Translations under genes and position numbers: made by a program
Notes under the pieces: model-generated
Seen by the model: the letters and a program-made list of their open reading frames with translations, nothing else
The model's database searches: none
What the model was told of the DNA's origin: nothing
DNA from: Sulfurifustis variabilis
GTDB taxonomy: Bacteria; Pseudomonadota; Gammaproteobacteria; Acidiferrobacterales; Sulfurifustaceae
Length of the DNA: 64,000 nt
Direction: 5' to 3'
Assembly: GCF_002355415.1 (NCBI RefSeq)
Contig: NZ_AP014936.1
Span: 1,612,001-1,676,000, forward strand
Shown here: positions 12,844-20,724 of the stretch, one piece after another
Layout of the letters: each line of letters begins with the position of its first letter
Position numbering within the stretch: position 1 is the first letter of the stretch

Positions 12844-14289
12844 TCATATGGCCGGCGCCTGCAGTTTGATGGCCTCGGTCGTCTGCTCGGCCCGTTTTTC
12901 CTCGTCGATCTTCACGAGCACGTCGTAATACGTGCGCACACGATTGACGTAGCGCACCGGCTCGATACCGCGCGCGTACCCGTATTTCACCGTGGTGTAC
13001 CACCTCGGATTGGCGAGCAGCGGCAGCCGTTCCTTGACGTCCGTCCACTTGTCCGGATCGCCGCCCTGGCGCTGCGTCAGGATGCGGGCGTCTTCCACGT
13101 GATAGAAACCCACGTTGTAAGCGGCGAGCGCAAACCAGAGGCGGTCGGGACCGGTGATGCGAGCGGGAATACGGTCGAGCATCTGCTTGAGGTACCGGGC
13201 GCCGCCGTCGATGCTCTCGGCCACGTCCTCGCGGTTCTTGACCCCCAGTTGCCCGGCCGTGTCGCGCGTGAGCATCATGAACCCCCGCACGCCGGTCGGC
13301 GAGACGACACCCGGATCCCAGTACGATTCCTGATAGGCGAGAGCGGCGAGGAGGCGCCAGTCGAGACCGTGACGGCGCGCACTCTCCTCGAGCTGCTGCT
13401 GGTACAGCGGCAGGCGATTTTGTATGCGCAGCCGGTACACGGTCAGGTTGATGAAGTTGGAGCGGCTGGCCGCTCCGTAATAGCGTTCGATCAGCTGCGC
13501 CAGCAGGCCGGACGCGCGACGGTTCTCGATGAATTTCGAGGCGGCGTCGTAGAGGCTGGTGTCGTCCGAGCGTGGAAACGCCCACGCGAGCCGTTCCGTG
13601 CCCGGAAGGCTGAAGGCGACCTGGAGCTCCGGAAAGAACTGACTGTTGACCGCGACGATATTCGAATCGGCGATGGTGAGGTCCAGGAGACCTTCCCACA
13701 CCATCTGCAGCAGCTCCTCGGTCTGCCTGTCGTGGCTCTCGATCCACCGGAGATCGGGGTACGTCCGCTTGAGCTCATTGAGCCGCTCTATGTAACTGGT
13801 CCCGGCATGCACTTCGATCTCGCGGCCGAGGAGATCCGGCACCTGCGCAGGGCGCGGGCTGCCGAGGCGGTACACCACCTGCTGGCGGGTTTCCTGGTAG
13901 GGCGGCGTGAAGCGCACGAGCGCGCGGCGTGTCTCCGTGTCACCGAGCCCAGCCGCGGCGAAGTCCGCGTCGCCGGCCAGGAGTCGCGGAAGGACGTCGG
14001 CGAAGCGATCGACCACGACCACCCGAAGCTCGACGCCCAGTTCGCTGGCGAATTCCTTCGCGAGGTCGTACTCGAAGCCGGCGGGACCCTCCGGGTTGTC
14101 GTAGTAGGTGGTGGCGCTGGCGTAGGTGACGACGCGAAGCTCGCCGTCCTGCTGCACCGCCTCGAGCCGGTTTGACGGTGGGTTCGAGCATGCGGCGAAA
14201 AGCGCAAGCGCGAAGAGGGCCGCCCACCCGGTAAACCGCCGTCGCAGCGATCCCTGCCCCGAATGGACTATGCGCTTCGGGTGCCTCAT
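12844..14289 (-). CDS. mltF: Membrane-bound lytic murein transglycosylase F
   Basis: The 481-residue lipoprotein (lipobox FAAC, Cys 34) has the two-domain plan of MltF: a solute-binding-protein-like domain at about 45-270 (start at QDGELRVVTY) and a lysozyme-like transglycosylase domain at about 300-440 with catalytic Glu321 in AYQESYWDP. It cuts glycan strands of peptidoglycan at the outer membrane, and the regulatory domain controls the activity. The chosen ATG gives a normal basic N-terminus before the hydrophobic segment; a GTG at 14325 would add 12 residues. Downstream it converges on tadA. Confidence 0.93.
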   Translation of the reverse strand: MRHPKRIVHSGQGSLRRRFTGWAALFALALFAACSNPPSNRLEAVQQDGELRVVTYASATTYYDNPEGPAGFEYDLAKEFASELGVELRVVVVDRFADVLPRLLAGDADFAAAGLGDTETRRALVRFTPPYQETRQQVVYRLGSPRPAQVPDLLGREIEVHAGTSYIERLNELKRTYPDLRWIESHDRQTEELLQMVWEGLLDLTIADSNIVAVNSQFFPELQVAFSLPGTERLAWAFPRSDDTSLYDAASKFIENRRASGLLAQLIERYYGAASRSNFINLTVYRLRIQNRLPLYQQQLEESARRHGLDWRLLAALAYQESYWDPGVVSPTGVRGFMMLTRDTAGQLGVKNREDVAESIDGGARYLKQMLDRIPARITGPDRLWFALAAYNVGFYHVEDARILTQRQGGDPDKWTDVKERLPLLANPRWYTTVKYGYARGIEPVRYVNRVRTYYDVLVKIDEEKRAEQTTEAIKLQAPAI

Positions 14290-14479
14290 GCCCGGAAGCC
14301 TAGCGCCGGCCCCGGCGCTTGTCACGGCAAGACGTTGAAGCGCCTGCGTTTCATATTGTTAAGGAGGCATACTTTCCGTAAGCTACACGCCCCCTGAAAC
14401 CGGGCAAGCGGCGGCAGGAAGCCGAACTGGGGGGCGGGACAGGGACGTTACCCGGCACGCAGCGAGTGAAGACGCGACC
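14290..14479. other. Spacer upstream of tRNA-Ser(CGA) and mltF
   Basis: A 190-bp spacer between divergent transcripts. A poor promoter match for the tRNA is TTGTTA at 14356-14361 and TAAGCT at 14379-14384 (17-bp spacing), but it lies about 95 bp before the tRNA. Nothing else is convincing here. Confidence 0.3.
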
Positions 14480-14569
14480 GGAGAGGTGGCCGAGTGGTTG
14501 AAGGCGCTGGTCTCGAAAACCAGTATGCGGGTAACCGCATCGAGGGTTCGAATCCCTCCCTCTCCGCCA
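14480..14569 (+). tRNA. tRNA-Ser(CGA)
   Basis: A complete class II tRNA of 90 bases including an encoded CCA. The acceptor arms GGAGAGG and CCTCTCC pair fully, the anticodon stem ctggt/accag encloses the loop ctcgaaa with anticodon CGA (reads UCG), the long variable arm has a 5-bp stem (tgcgg/ccgca), and the T arm is gaggg-ttcgaat-ccctc. It is followed at once by a strong terminator hairpin and a tRNA-tail repeat unit. Confidence 0.96.
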
Positions 14570-14573
14570 TACA

Positions 14574-14609
14574 AAAAGTGAAAGGGGCCACTCGGCCCCT
14601 TTCACTTTT
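14574..14609 (+). terminator. Terminator hairpin after tRNA-Ser(CGA)
   Basis: A perfect 16-bp stem from aaaagtgaaaggggcc and its complement closes a 4-base loop (actc) and ends in TTTT on either strand. It starts four bases after the CCA. The identical hairpin occurs at 16179-16214 and 16356-16391. Confidence 0.85.
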
Positions 14610-14647
14610 GTAAGGAGGGGGCGGCCCGATGAGACCCCTCGGTTCGA

Positions 14648-14728
14648 CAAATCGGCAGGACTGCCGATTTGGACGCCGTCGCGCGCGACGGCGCCCGAAG
14701 GGCGAGGGCGCAGGACGCGCCCGAGTCG
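14648..14728 (+). repeat. Type A four-hairpin element, copy 1
   Basis: An 81-bp element lies exactly between ggttcga and the tRNA-like tail. It contains four consecutive hairpins: a 10-bp stem caaatcggca/tgccgatttg with loop ggac, a 20-bp perfect palindrome cgccgtcgcg/cgcgacggcg, a cgccc-gaa-gggcg hairpin, and gggcgc/gcgccc. Copy 2 is at 16253-16333 with three or four base differences. Confidence 0.8.
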
Positions 14729-14747
14729 ATCTCTCCCTCTCCACCAT

Positions 14748-14778
14748 AAAAGAGTGAAGGGGCCGGCAGGCCTCTTTT
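14748..14778 (+). terminator. Degenerate terminator hairpin after repeat unit 1
   Basis: The outer stem aaaagag/ctctttt with an inner ggcc-rich part is a decayed relative of the perfect hairpin found after the tRNAs. It lies at the 3' side of the diiron oxygenase gene, which converges on it from the right, and the T-rich end is readable on both strands. Confidence 0.5.
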
Positions 14779-14853
14779 ACGTTGTATGGCGAGGGAACCC
14801 GACACGAATCGTCGGTTTCGGAGACTTTCACCTTTGGCGACAGGTCCCGTTCT

Positions 14854-15726
14854 TCATTTCCGCCATCGCACGTCGAAACCCCGTTCTCGCAACAGCTGCA
14901 GTGTCGGCCCCACGCAGGACTCGATGAAAGCGAGATGGTGCGCGTTCTTGCGCGCGGCGGCGAGCCAGCGGCGACCCGGACCGAGTCCGGCCAGCTCGTA
15001 CACCGGTGCGGCCGGGTAGTAGAAGACCGAAACGAACTGCCGGAGGAGACGCTGTATCACGGTGCGCACGCCGACGCTTCGCCACGGCCTCACGTCTTTC
15101 AATCTCTCGTCGATCAGCTGCCGGGCGTAGTTGATGTGACGGGCCTCGTCGATCATGTGCGCCGTGCTCATGTCGACGACAACCGGACACACGGCCTGGC
15201 CGTGACGCCGGATATAGCGGTTCAGCCGGTCGGGAATCTCCTCGCCGATCAGCACCGCGAGCCAGAAAGCCAGGGACTCGAGAGGGGCGTAGCGACCGAA
15301 GAGATGTGCGAGCGGCACCGACCGACGACAATGGGCCGGAATGTAGAGCCCGCTTCGTTCCATCAGCTCGAGAAACATGAGGCTGTGGCCTGCTTCCTCG
15401 CGCAACTCGTGCAGCCGGTACCGGAGCGCGACGCGATCGGGCGAGCGGTGGGCCAGCGAGCGCGCGATGCGCTCCATGAACATGCCCTCGAGCCAGAGAC
15501 CGGCTTCCAGGAAGTTGAGGAACTCGTACTGCGAAAGGCGAATGCGCTGCAGCTCGGGTAACTGCATGAACTCGGGCAGGCCATGGAGCGACAGGGCTTC
15601 CGGGGGCAACCAGTACTGGTCGACCCGCAGGCGGTCCCACCGAACGCGGCCCACCGGGTCGTGGTAGGGCGTGCTGGACTGCGCAAGGTGCGCCGTGAGG
15701 TCGTCCGACGAGGGAAAGCGGGACAT
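14854..15726 (-). CDS. AurF-like diiron oxygenase
   Basis: The 290-residue protein resembles the p-aminobenzoate N-oxygenase (AurF/CmlI) family, non-haem diiron enzymes that oxidise aryl amines. The ligand pattern can be followed: E74 in NFLEAGLWLEG, E111 and H114 in EEAGH, E163 in GEE, and H190, E194 and H197 in HMIDEARH. The spacing between the last five ligands equals that of AurF (E-x2-H, and H-x3-E-x2-H with a Glu 27 residues earlier). No biosynthetic gene cluster surrounds it, so the substrate is unknown. The gene sits alone between two tRNA-Ser loci and is bracketed by tRNA-tail repeats, which suggests it could be an acquired gene. Confidence 0.78.
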   Translation of the reverse strand: MSRFPSSDDLTAHLAQSSTPYHDPVGRVRWDRLRVDQYWLPPEALSLHGLPEFMQLPELQRIRLSQYEFLNFLEAGLWLEGMFMERIARSLAHRSPDRVALRYRLHELREEAGHSLMFLELMERSGLYIPAHCRRSVPLAHLFGRYAPLESLAFWLAVLIGEEIPDRLNRYIRRHGQAVCPVVVDMSTAHMIDEARHINYARQLIDERLKDVRPWRSVGVRTVIQRLLRQFVSVFYYPAAPVYELAGLGPGRRWLAAARKNAHHLAFIESCVGPTLQLLRERGFDVRWRK

Positions 15727-15822
15727 TCCTGTTCAAGGCCGTCGACGTCACGCTAGTCTAGCGTCGGGTTTTGCGGGGGTCCACGCATCGCCGCCGTCAC
15801 TCCTCGCGGCACATCGGCTTCA
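15727..15822. other. Spacer between the diiron oxygenase and tRNA-Ser(GGA) locus
   Basis: About 95 bp of divergent upstream space. It should hold the minus-strand promoter of the oxygenase gene, but I cannot pick one with confidence. Confidence 0.3.
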
Positions 15823-15849
15823 TTGCACGGCGATTGCACGTGGTTTAAC
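15823..15849 (+). promoter_or_regulatory. Putative promoter of the interrupted tRNA-Ser(GGA)
   Basis: TTGCAC at 15823-15828 and TTTAAC at 15844-15849 are 15 bp apart and are followed by a GC-rich discriminator-like stretch before the tRNA 5' end at 15865. The same two boxes and spacing occur before the intact copy, so the promoter was duplicated with the gene. Confidence 0.45.
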
Positions 15850-15864
15850 CTTCCGCCCCTTCCC

Positions 15865-16030
15865 GGAGAGGTGTCCGAGCGGTTTAAGGAGCACGCCTGG
15901 AAAGTGTGTGTACGGCAAAACCGTACCGAGGGTTCGACAAAATCGCCGGGAGCGATTTTGGACGCCGCGCAGCGGCGGCCCCGAAGGGGCGAGGCGCAGG
16001 GATGCGCCGGGCAATCCCTCCCTCGACACC
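15865..16030 (+). pseudogene. Broken tRNA-Ser(GGA) with a 76-bp insertion in the T loop
   Basis: The first 73 bases (15865-15937) are identical to the intact tRNA-Ser(GGA) at 16085, including acceptor 5' strand, D arm, anticodon loop ctggaaa and variable arm. After ttcga of the T loop a 76-bp type B element intervenes (15938-16013), then atccctc resumes. The acceptor 3' strand reads cctcgac instead of CCTCTCC and there is no encoded CCA, so the acceptor stem cannot close. It is best read as an inactivated tRNA gene whose role is covered by the intact duplicate. Confidence 0.88.
15938..16013 (+). repeat. Type B four-hairpin element, copy 1 (inside the tRNA pseudogene)
   Basis: The 76-bp element has the same hairpin order as type A with different sequence: caaaatcgc/gcgattttg with loop cggga, cgccgc-gca-gcggcg, gcccc-gaa-ggggc, and ggcgca-ggga-tgcgcc. 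The gaa loop of hairpin three and the lengths of the stems are kept while paired bases change. It is inserted after position 58 of the tRNA (ttcga) in the T loop. Confidence 0.82.
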
Positions 16031-16042
16031 TCTTCGCCTTAA

Positions 16043-16069
16043 TTGCACGGTGCGTGCACGTGGTTTAAC
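16043..16069 (+). promoter_or_regulatory. Putative promoter of the intact tRNA-Ser(GGA)
   Basis: TTGCAC (16043-16048) and TTTAAC (16064-16069), 15 bp apart, precede the tRNA start at 16085 by 15 bp, with a C-rich discriminator typical of stable-RNA promoters. Confidence 0.45.
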
Positions 16070-16084
16070 CTTCCGCCGCTTCCC

Positions 16085-16176
<92 letters not shown>

Positions 16177-16178
16177 AC

Positions 16179-16214
16179 AAAAGTGAAAGGGGCCACTCGG
16201 CCCCTTTCACTTTT
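16179..16214 (+). terminator. Terminator hairpin after tRNA-Ser(GGA)
   Basis: The same perfect 16-bp stem with actc loop as at 14574, beginning four bases after the CCA and ending in TTTT. Its exact identity after two different tRNA-Ser genes indicates that the tRNA tail and terminator spread as one unit. Confidence 0.85.
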
Positions 16215-16252
16215 GTACGGAGGGGGCGGCCCGATGAGAACCCTCGGTTCGA

Positions 16253-16333
16253 CAAATCGGCAGGATTGCCGATTTGGGCGCCGTCGCGCGCGACGGCGCC
16301 CGAAGGGCGAGGGCGCAGGACGCGCCCGAGTCA
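16253..16333 (+). repeat. Type A four-hairpin element, copy 2
   Basis: It differs from copy 1 at a few bases (loop ggat in hairpin one and ggcgcc before hairpin two), none of which breaks a stem. Confidence 0.82.
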
Positions 16334-16355
16334 ATCCCTCCCTCTCCGCCATACA

Positions 16356-16391
16356 AAAAGTGAAAGGGGCCACTCGGCCCCTTTCACTTTT
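16356..16391 (+). terminator. Terminator hairpin after repeat unit 2
   Basis: Third perfect copy of the 16-bp stem and actc loop, placed five bases after the tRNA-like tail of unit 2. If the upstream terminator leaks, a short RNA holding the type A element and tail would end here. Confidence 0.8.
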
Positions 16392-16429
16392 GTAAGGAGG
16401 GGGCGGCCCGATGAGAACCCTAGGTTCGA

Positions 16430-16505
16430 CAACATCGCCGGGAGCGATTTTGGACGCCGCGTAGCGGCGGCCCCGAAGGGGCGAGGCGCAGGGATGCGCC
16501 GAGCA
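16430..16505 (+). repeat. Type B four-hairpin element, copy 2
   Basis: It is nearly identical to the copy inside the tRNA pseudogene (c for a in the first stem, gta for gca in the second loop, gagca for gggca at the end), showing that the same element lies both inside a tRNA gene and in the tail array. Confidence 0.82.
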
Positions 16506-16594
16506 ATCCCTCCCTCTCCGCCATTGCAGTACTCGCCCGTTATGTCGCCAATGCTCCGCCCCCATCGTCGACATGTTAAACTGCCCCTTCTTAT

Positions 16595-16707
16595 GGCGGC
16601 GAGGGCCGGTCCCCCCGGTGACGGGGAGCTGTGAACCCGGTCAGGTCCGGAAGGAAGCAGCCGCAGCAGCCGACCCGGGTACCGGGGTGCGGCTGGCTTG
16701 AGCCGCC
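16595..16707 (+). ncRNA. ffs: Signal recognition particle 4.5S RNA
   Basis: The conserved SRP domain core ggtcaggtccggaaggaagc followed by agcc lies near 16639-16662 and the ends ggcggc and gccgcc pair to close the long hairpin, giving about 113 bases as in small bacterial SRP RNAs. With Ffh it targets membrane proteins to the translocon. The position just before dnaX is shared with many proteobacteria. A possible -10 (TAAACT) is at 16577-16582. Ends are set by pairing and may be off by a few bases. Confidence 0.93.
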
Positions 16708-16737
16708 ACCCGAATTGAAAGGTTTCTTCGAGATCCG

Positions 16738-18360
16738 ATGAGCTATCAGGTGCTGGCACGCAAGTGGCGCCCGCGTACCTTCGCGGAGCTCGTCGGCCAA
16801 TCCCACGTCGTCCGTCCGCTGGTCAACGCGCTCGAGCGCGATCGCCTGCATCACGCGTTTCTGTTCACCGGTACGCGGGGCGTCGGCAAGACGACCATCG
16901 CGCGGATCCTCGCGAAGTCGCTCAACTGCGAGACCGGCGTGACCTCGCAGCCGTGCGGGAAGTGCAGTGCCTGCGTCGAAGTGGACGAAGGCAGGTTCAT
17001 CGATCTGCTCGAGGTCGACGCGGCCTCGCGCACCAAGGTCGACGACACGCGCGAGCTGCTCGAAAACGTCCAGTACGCGCCGACGCGCGGCCGCTACAAG
17101 GTGTACCTCATCGACGAGGTGCACATGTTGTCGGGCCACAGCTTCAACGCGCTCTTGAAGACGCTGGAAGAGCCGCCGCCCCACGTGAAGTTCCTGCTGG
17201 CGACTACCGATCCGCAGAAGCTTCCGGTGACGGTACTGTCCCGCTGCCTGCAGTTCAGCCTCAAGCGCCTCTCGCCGGACGAGATTGCAGCGCAGTTGGA
17301 GAAGATCCTCGAAGCCGAAACCATCGCTCACGACCGCGATTCGATACGGTTGCTCGCGCGCGCCGCCGACGGCAGCATGCGGGACGGGCTCTCTCTGCTC
17401 GACCAGGCGATCGCCTTTGGCGGCGGCCAGCTCAACGAAGCGGACGTGCGCGCGATGCTCGGCACCATCGACCAGGACGCGATCGACCGGGTGCTGAGCG
17501 CCCTGTCGGCAGGCGAAGCCCGGGAGCTCCTGGCGGTCGTGCGGGACGTGGCGGATCACGGGATCGACTGCACGGGGCTGCTCGACGAGATGCTCATGGC
17601 GCTGCACCGCATCGCGCTTCTCCAGGCCGACCCGTCGCTGGTCGCCGAGGATGAGGCCGAGCGGCTGCGTCCGCACGCCGCCGCCATCGGCCCCGAAGAC
17701 GTCCAGCTTTATTACCAGATCGGCCTGCTCGGGTGCCGGGATCTACCGCTCGCCACCGACCCGCGTACGGGCGTCGAGATGACCCTCCTGCGCATGCTCG
17801 CGTTTCGTCCGGCGCCGGCCTCCGCCGGACCCGAGAGGTCGCAAGCGGGCGAGGGCGGGCGGAACACGAGGGCCGACCTTGCGCGCGCGCCGGCCACCGC
17901 GCCGTCGGTCTCGAGCGCGACTCGGCCGTCACCCTCCACGCCGGCCGAATCGCCGGTCGTGGCCACGACCGGCGACTGGGCGGCCATTGTCGAGGCGCTC
18001 GGACTCGCCGGGCTCGTGCGCGAGCTCGCGAACAACACCGCGCCCGAGACGCTGTCGAACGAGATGGTCAGTCTGGTGCTCGACGAAAGCTGCGGGCAAT
18101 TCCTCAGCAAGGACCGCGAAGCCAGCCTGAAGCAGGCGCTCGATCGGCACTTCGGGCAAAGCGTCAGGCTTTCGATCCGCGTCGGGAAACCGCCCGCCGA
18201 AACCCCGGCGCAACAGCGGGCGCGCTCGCGCGACGAGCGCCAGCAGGCGGCCGTCGAGGCGATCAACAGCGATCCAAACGTGCGCGCGCTGCGGGAGAAG
18301 TTCAACGCGCGCGTCAACCCCGATACCATCAAACCGGCAGGCACGGCGAGGCAGTCATGA
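16738..18360 (+). CDS. dnaX: DNA polymerase III subunits gamma/tau
   Basis: The 540-residue clamp-loader ATPase begins with the family pattern [10 protein letters not shown], has Walker [10 protein letters not shown] at 45-53, zinc-ligand cysteines C64, C73, C76 and C79, Walker B with DEVH, and the arginine-finger SRC motif. An Ala/Pro-rich linker at about 355-410 is followed by the tau C-terminal domain that binds the polymerase core. I did not identify the slippery site that makes gamma in E. coli. The stop overlaps the ybaB ATG. Confidence 0.96.
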   Translation: MSYQVLARKWRPRTFAELVGQSHVVRPLVNALERDRLHHAFLFTGTRGVGKTTIARILAKSLNCETGVTSQPCGKCSACVEVDEGRFIDLLEVDAASRTKVDDTRELLENVQYAPTRGRYKVYLIDEVHMLSGHSFNALLKTLEEPPPHVKFLLATTDPQKLPVTVLSRCLQFSLKRLSPDEIAAQLEKILEAETIAHDRDSIRLLARAADGSMRDGLSLLDQAIAFGGGQLNEADVRAMLGTIDQDAIDRVLSALSAGEARELLAVVRDVADHGIDCTGLLDEMLMALHRIALLQADPSLVAEDEAERLRPHAAAIGPEDVQLYYQIGLLGCRDLPLATDPRTGVEMTLLRMLAFRPAPASAGPERSQAGEGGRNTRADLARAPATAPSVSSATRPSPSTPAESPVVATTGDWAAIVEALGLAGLVRELANNTAPETLSNEMVSLVLDESCGQFLSKDREASLKQALDRHFGQSVRLSIRVGKPPAETPAQQRARSRDERQQAAVEAINSDPNVRALREKFNARVNPDTIKPAGTARQS

Positions 18361-18677
18361 AAGGCGGACTCGGCAATCTCATGAAGCAGGCGCAGGCGAT
18401 GCAGGAGAACCTGCGCAAGGCCCAGGAAGAGCTTGCGTCGATCGAAGTCACCGGCAACGCCGGTGGGGGGATGGTGAGCATCACGATGACCTGCCGCTAC
18501 GACGTCAAGCGCGTGCAGATCGATCCTTCGCTCCTGAGCGACGACAAGGAGGTCCTGGAGGACCTCGTCGCCGCGGCGATGAACGACGCGGTGCGCAAGG
18601 TCGAGAAGGCGACGCAGGAGAAGATGGCGGGACTGAGCGCAGGACTGAACATCCCGGGACTCAAGCTCCCATTCTGA
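18357..18677 (+). CDS. ybaB: Nucleoid-associated protein YbaB/EbfC
   Basis: The 106-residue protein has the helical N-terminus ([20 protein letters not shown]) and central sheet of YbaB/EbfC, a small dimeric DNA-binding protein. The start is the ATG in the ATGA overlap with dnaX. It lies in the conserved dnaX-ybaB-recR trio, and recR starts four bases after its stop. Confidence 0.95.
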   Translation: MKGGLGNLMKQAQAMQENLRKAQEELASIEVTGNAGGGMVSITMTCRYDVKRVQIDPSLLSDDKEVLEDLVAAAMNDAVRKVEKATQEKMAGLSAGLNIPGLKLPF

Positions 18678-18681
18678 AATC

Positions 18682-19278
18682 ATGAGTGACATTCCTGCCC
18701 TCGAGGCCCTCAAGCAGGCGCTGCGCCGGCTGCCCGGCGTCGGCCCGAAGAGCGCGCAGCGCATGGCCTTCCACCTGCTCGAGCGGGACCGCGAAGGCGC
18801 GCGCCGGATCGCGCAGGCGCTCAGCGAGGCCGTCGAGCGTGTTATCCGCTGTCGCCGGTGCAACAACTTCAGCGAGTCGGAGCTGTGCGACATCTGCAGC
18901 TCGCCGCGCCGCGACGGCTCGCTGCTGTGCATCGTGGAGTCGCCCTCGGACCTGATCTCGCTCGACCAGTCGGGCGTGTACAACGGGCTCTACTTCGTGC
19001 TGATGGGCCGTCTCTCGCCGCTCGACGGCATCGGTCCGGAGGACATCGGGATCCCGCGGCTCGAGGCGCTGCTGGACGAAGGCGGGGTCAAGGAGGTCGT
19101 GCTCGCGACGAATCTGACGGTCGAAGGCGAAGCGACCGCGCACTACATCGGCGAGCTCGTGCGCCAGCGCAACATCAAGGCGACGCGCATCGCCTACGGT
19201 GTCCCCATCGGCGGCGAGCTGGAGTATACCGACCGCATGACCCTCGCCCGCGCCCTGAGCGGCCGGCGCGAGGCGTAG
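18682..19278 (+). CDS. recR: Recombination protein RecR
   Basis: The 198-residue protein forms the DNA clamp that works with RecO and RecF to load RecA at gaps. It has the N-terminal helix-hairpin-helix ([17 protein letters not shown]), a zinc site at C57, C60, C69 and C72, and a Toprim domain at about 80-175 (CIVESPSDL). Length matches the family (about 200). It converges on the dehydrogenase gene with 12 bp between stops. Confidence 0.96.
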   Translation: MSDIPALEALKQALRRLPGVGPKSAQRMAFHLLERDREGARRIAQALSEAVERVIRCRRCNNFSESELCDICSSPRRDGSLLCIVESPSDLISLDQSGVYNGLYFVLMGRLSPLDGIGPEDIGIPRLEALLDEGGVKEVVLATNLTVEGEATAHYIGELVRQRNIKATRIAYGVPIGGELEYTDRMTLARALSGRREA

Positions 19279-19290
19279 CCGCGCACCGGT

Positions 19291-20046
19291 CTAGACATAG
19301 ACCATCTTGCGCGTCATTCCCCCGTCCAGCACGAAGTTGGCGCCGGTTACGAATCCCGCTTCGGTCGAAACAAGATAGGCGACGGCCGCGGCCACGTCTT
19401 CGGGGCGACCGACGCGGCCGGCCGGATGCTGCCGCTGATCCTCGGCGCCGATGGCGGACGGCTTGCGGACGCTCTTCTTTTTCCATGCACTGACGTCGAT
19501 CCAGCCCGGGCTCACGCAGTTCACACGCACGTCGGGGCCAAGGCTCAGCGCCAGCGCGTGGGTCAGGGCGACGATTCCGCCCTTCGACGCGGCATAGGCC
19601 TCCGCGCCCGGGATCGACATCAGCGCGTGGGTGGAAGCGATGTTGACGACCGCGCCCCTGGCCCGCCGCAGGTGCGGCTCGGCGTACTTGGCGCAGAGAA
19701 AGGCGCCGGTGAGGTTCGTATCGAGGATGTGGCGCCATTCCGCGAGGCTCACCTCCGCGAGCGGCTTGAAGCGCGTTGTGCCCGCATTGTTGACGAGCAC
19801 GTCGAGTCGCGTGTAGCGCGCCAGCACCGCCTCGATACAGCGCTGCACGTCCTCCTCCCGACCGACGTCGCCGGGCACGTAGAATACCGGTCCGCGCTCG
19901 CCGAGCTCGGCGGCCGTTTCGCGGCCGGCCTCTTGGTCGAAATCAAGCATGGCGACGCGCAGCCCGTCGTGCAGAAAGCGCTCGGCGATCCCGCGCCCAA
20001 TGCCCTGGGCCCCGCCCGTGATCAGTGCGACGCGTGCCTCGGCCAT
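19291..20046 (-). CDS. Short-chain dehydrogenase/reductase
   Basis: The 251-residue protein is a classical SDR: NAD(P)-binding TGGAQGIG at 10-17, an acidic D35 at the end of the second strand that favours NAD over NADP, NNAG at 86-89, and catalytic S138, Y151 and K155 (YAASK). The C-terminal DGG motif near 243 is typical. Substrate cannot be told from sequence. It is last in a minus-strand group with the M48 peptidase, cytochrome c and phhB genes; sharing a transcript with a pterin dehydratase could point to pterin or carbonyl reduction, but that is only suggestive. Confidence 0.9.
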   Translation of the reverse strand: MAEARVALITGGAQGIGRGIAERFLHDGLRVAMLDFDQEAGRETAAELGERGPVFYVPGDVGREEDVQRCIEAVLARYTRLDVLVNNAGTTRFKPLAEVSLAEWRHILDTNLTGAFLCAKYAEPHLRRARGAVVNIASTHALMSIPGAEAYAASKGGIVALTHALALSLGPDVRVNCVSPGWIDVSAWKKKSVRKPSAIGAEDQRQHPAGRVGRPEDVAAAVAYLVSTEAGFVTGANFVLDGGMTRKMVYV

Positions 20047-20068
20047 GGCGCCTCCGTGCGCAACCGGT

Positions 20069-20404
20069 CTATTCGCCGATCAGATCGTTGACCTTCGCCG
20101 CACAGATGAAATCGTTCATCGACAGGCCCTTGATCGCGTGCGTCGTGTAGCGCACGCGGCAGCGCTTGTAGCCGACCTCGAGATCCGGGTGATGGTCTTC
20201 CTTGTGCGCCACCCAGGCGAGGGCGTTCACGAACGCCATGGTCTCGTAGAAGTTCTTGAAGCTGTACGTCCGGCTGATCTCCGTCGCCGGGTCGTTGAGC
20301 GTCCAGCCTCTGGCCTGGCTCAACAGGTTCTGCGCCGCGGTCCTGTCCAGCGGATCGACGCCGCCCTCGCACGGTTTGCAGTGCTCTTGCTTGAGATCTG
20401 ACAT
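20069..20404 (-). CDS. phhB: Pterin-4a-carbinolamine dehydratase
   Basis: The 111-residue protein matches the PCD/DCoH fold; the active-site motif KEDHHPD is at residues 68-74, with further conserved VRYTTH and GLSMNDF segments. It dehydrates 4a-hydroxytetrahydropterin, recycling the cofactor of aromatic amino acid hydroxylases, but no phenylalanine hydroxylase gene is next to it. Many bacteria carry such orphan copies that may serve molybdopterin or other pterin chemistry. An unusual CKPC motif occurs near the N-terminus (residues 9-12), common in this subfamily. Confidence 0.92.
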   Translation of the reverse strand: MSDLKQEHCKPCEGGVDPLDRTAAQNLLSQARGWTLNDPATEISRTYSFKNFYETMAFVNALAWVAHKEDHHPDLEVGYKRCRVRYTTHAIKGLSMNDFICAAKVNDLIGE

Positions 20405-20417
20405 GACGGTCTCCGTC

Positions 20418-20717
20418 TTATTCGAACTTGTAGTACGCCTGGTTCAGGTACTGCACGAGATCGTTCATCTGCTCGCGGCTCAGCTTGCCGCCGAGATTGC
20501 GGTTGCAGAATTCGACCTGGCCGATCAAGCCCTCGACGCTCTTTACGCGGCGGTTCGCGCGCGTGTACACGCTGCTGTCATGGCAGGCGGTGCATTGCGC
20601 GTCGTGCAGCGACTTTCCCCGACCGGCGTCGCCGGGCAGCAGGGCTGACGAAAACACGGCGGGCGGAAGAAAGAGAACCGCGAGGGCCAGCGTCGTGGCG
20701 ACTGGAAGAACGCGCAT
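20418..20717 (-). CDS. Small periplasmic c-type cytochrome
   Basis: The 99-residue precursor has a signal peptide (hydrophobic core at about 5-24) and one haem-binding motif CTACH at residues 42-46. A Met near residue 86 in the last helix may be the second axial ligand. The mature protein of about 70-75 residues is a minimal class I cytochrome that could carry electrons in the periplasm. Its partner is unknown; it sits 7 bp after the M48 peptidase gene and 13 bp before phhB. Confidence 0.88.
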   Translation of the reverse strand: MRVLPVATTLALAVLFLPPAVFSSALLPGDAGRGKSLHDAQCTACHDSSVYTRANRRVKSVEGLIGQVEFCNRNLGGKLSREQMNDLVQYLNQAYYKFE

Positions 20718-20724
20718 GCGGACC

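Larger units (their letters stand above)
14570..14746 (+). repeat. tRNA-tail repeat unit 1 (terminator, linker, type A element, tRNA-Ser 3' tail)
   Basis: This 177-bp unit runs from the CCA of tRNA-Ser(CGA) to a second tRNA-like 3' end. In order it holds the terminator hairpin, a linker ending in the T-loop sequence ggttcga (14641-14647), an 81-bp type A four-hairpin element (14648-14728), and a slightly decayed tRNA-Ser tail ending in ccacca (14729-14746). A degenerate copy of the terminator follows. The unit is closely similar to 16176-16351. Confidence 0.85.
16352..16523 (+). repeat. tRNA-tail repeat unit 3 (type B)
   Basis: A 172-bp unit with terminator hairpin, the same linker, ggttcga (16423-16429), a 76-bp type B element (16430-16505) and the perfect 18-bp tRNA-Ser tail (16506-16523). 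No terminator copy follows; the SRP RNA gene begins about 70 bp later. Confidence 0.88.

Noticed and set aside
14454-14569. tRNA-Ser as a phage or island attachment site with integrase
   Set aside because: Tail repeats are present, but no integrase, excisionase or phage gene lies within the window, so only the repeat structure is reported.
16738-18360. Programmed frameshift in dnaX for the gamma subunit
   Set aside because: I could not find a convincing A-rich slippery heptamer followed by a hairpin near the expected place.
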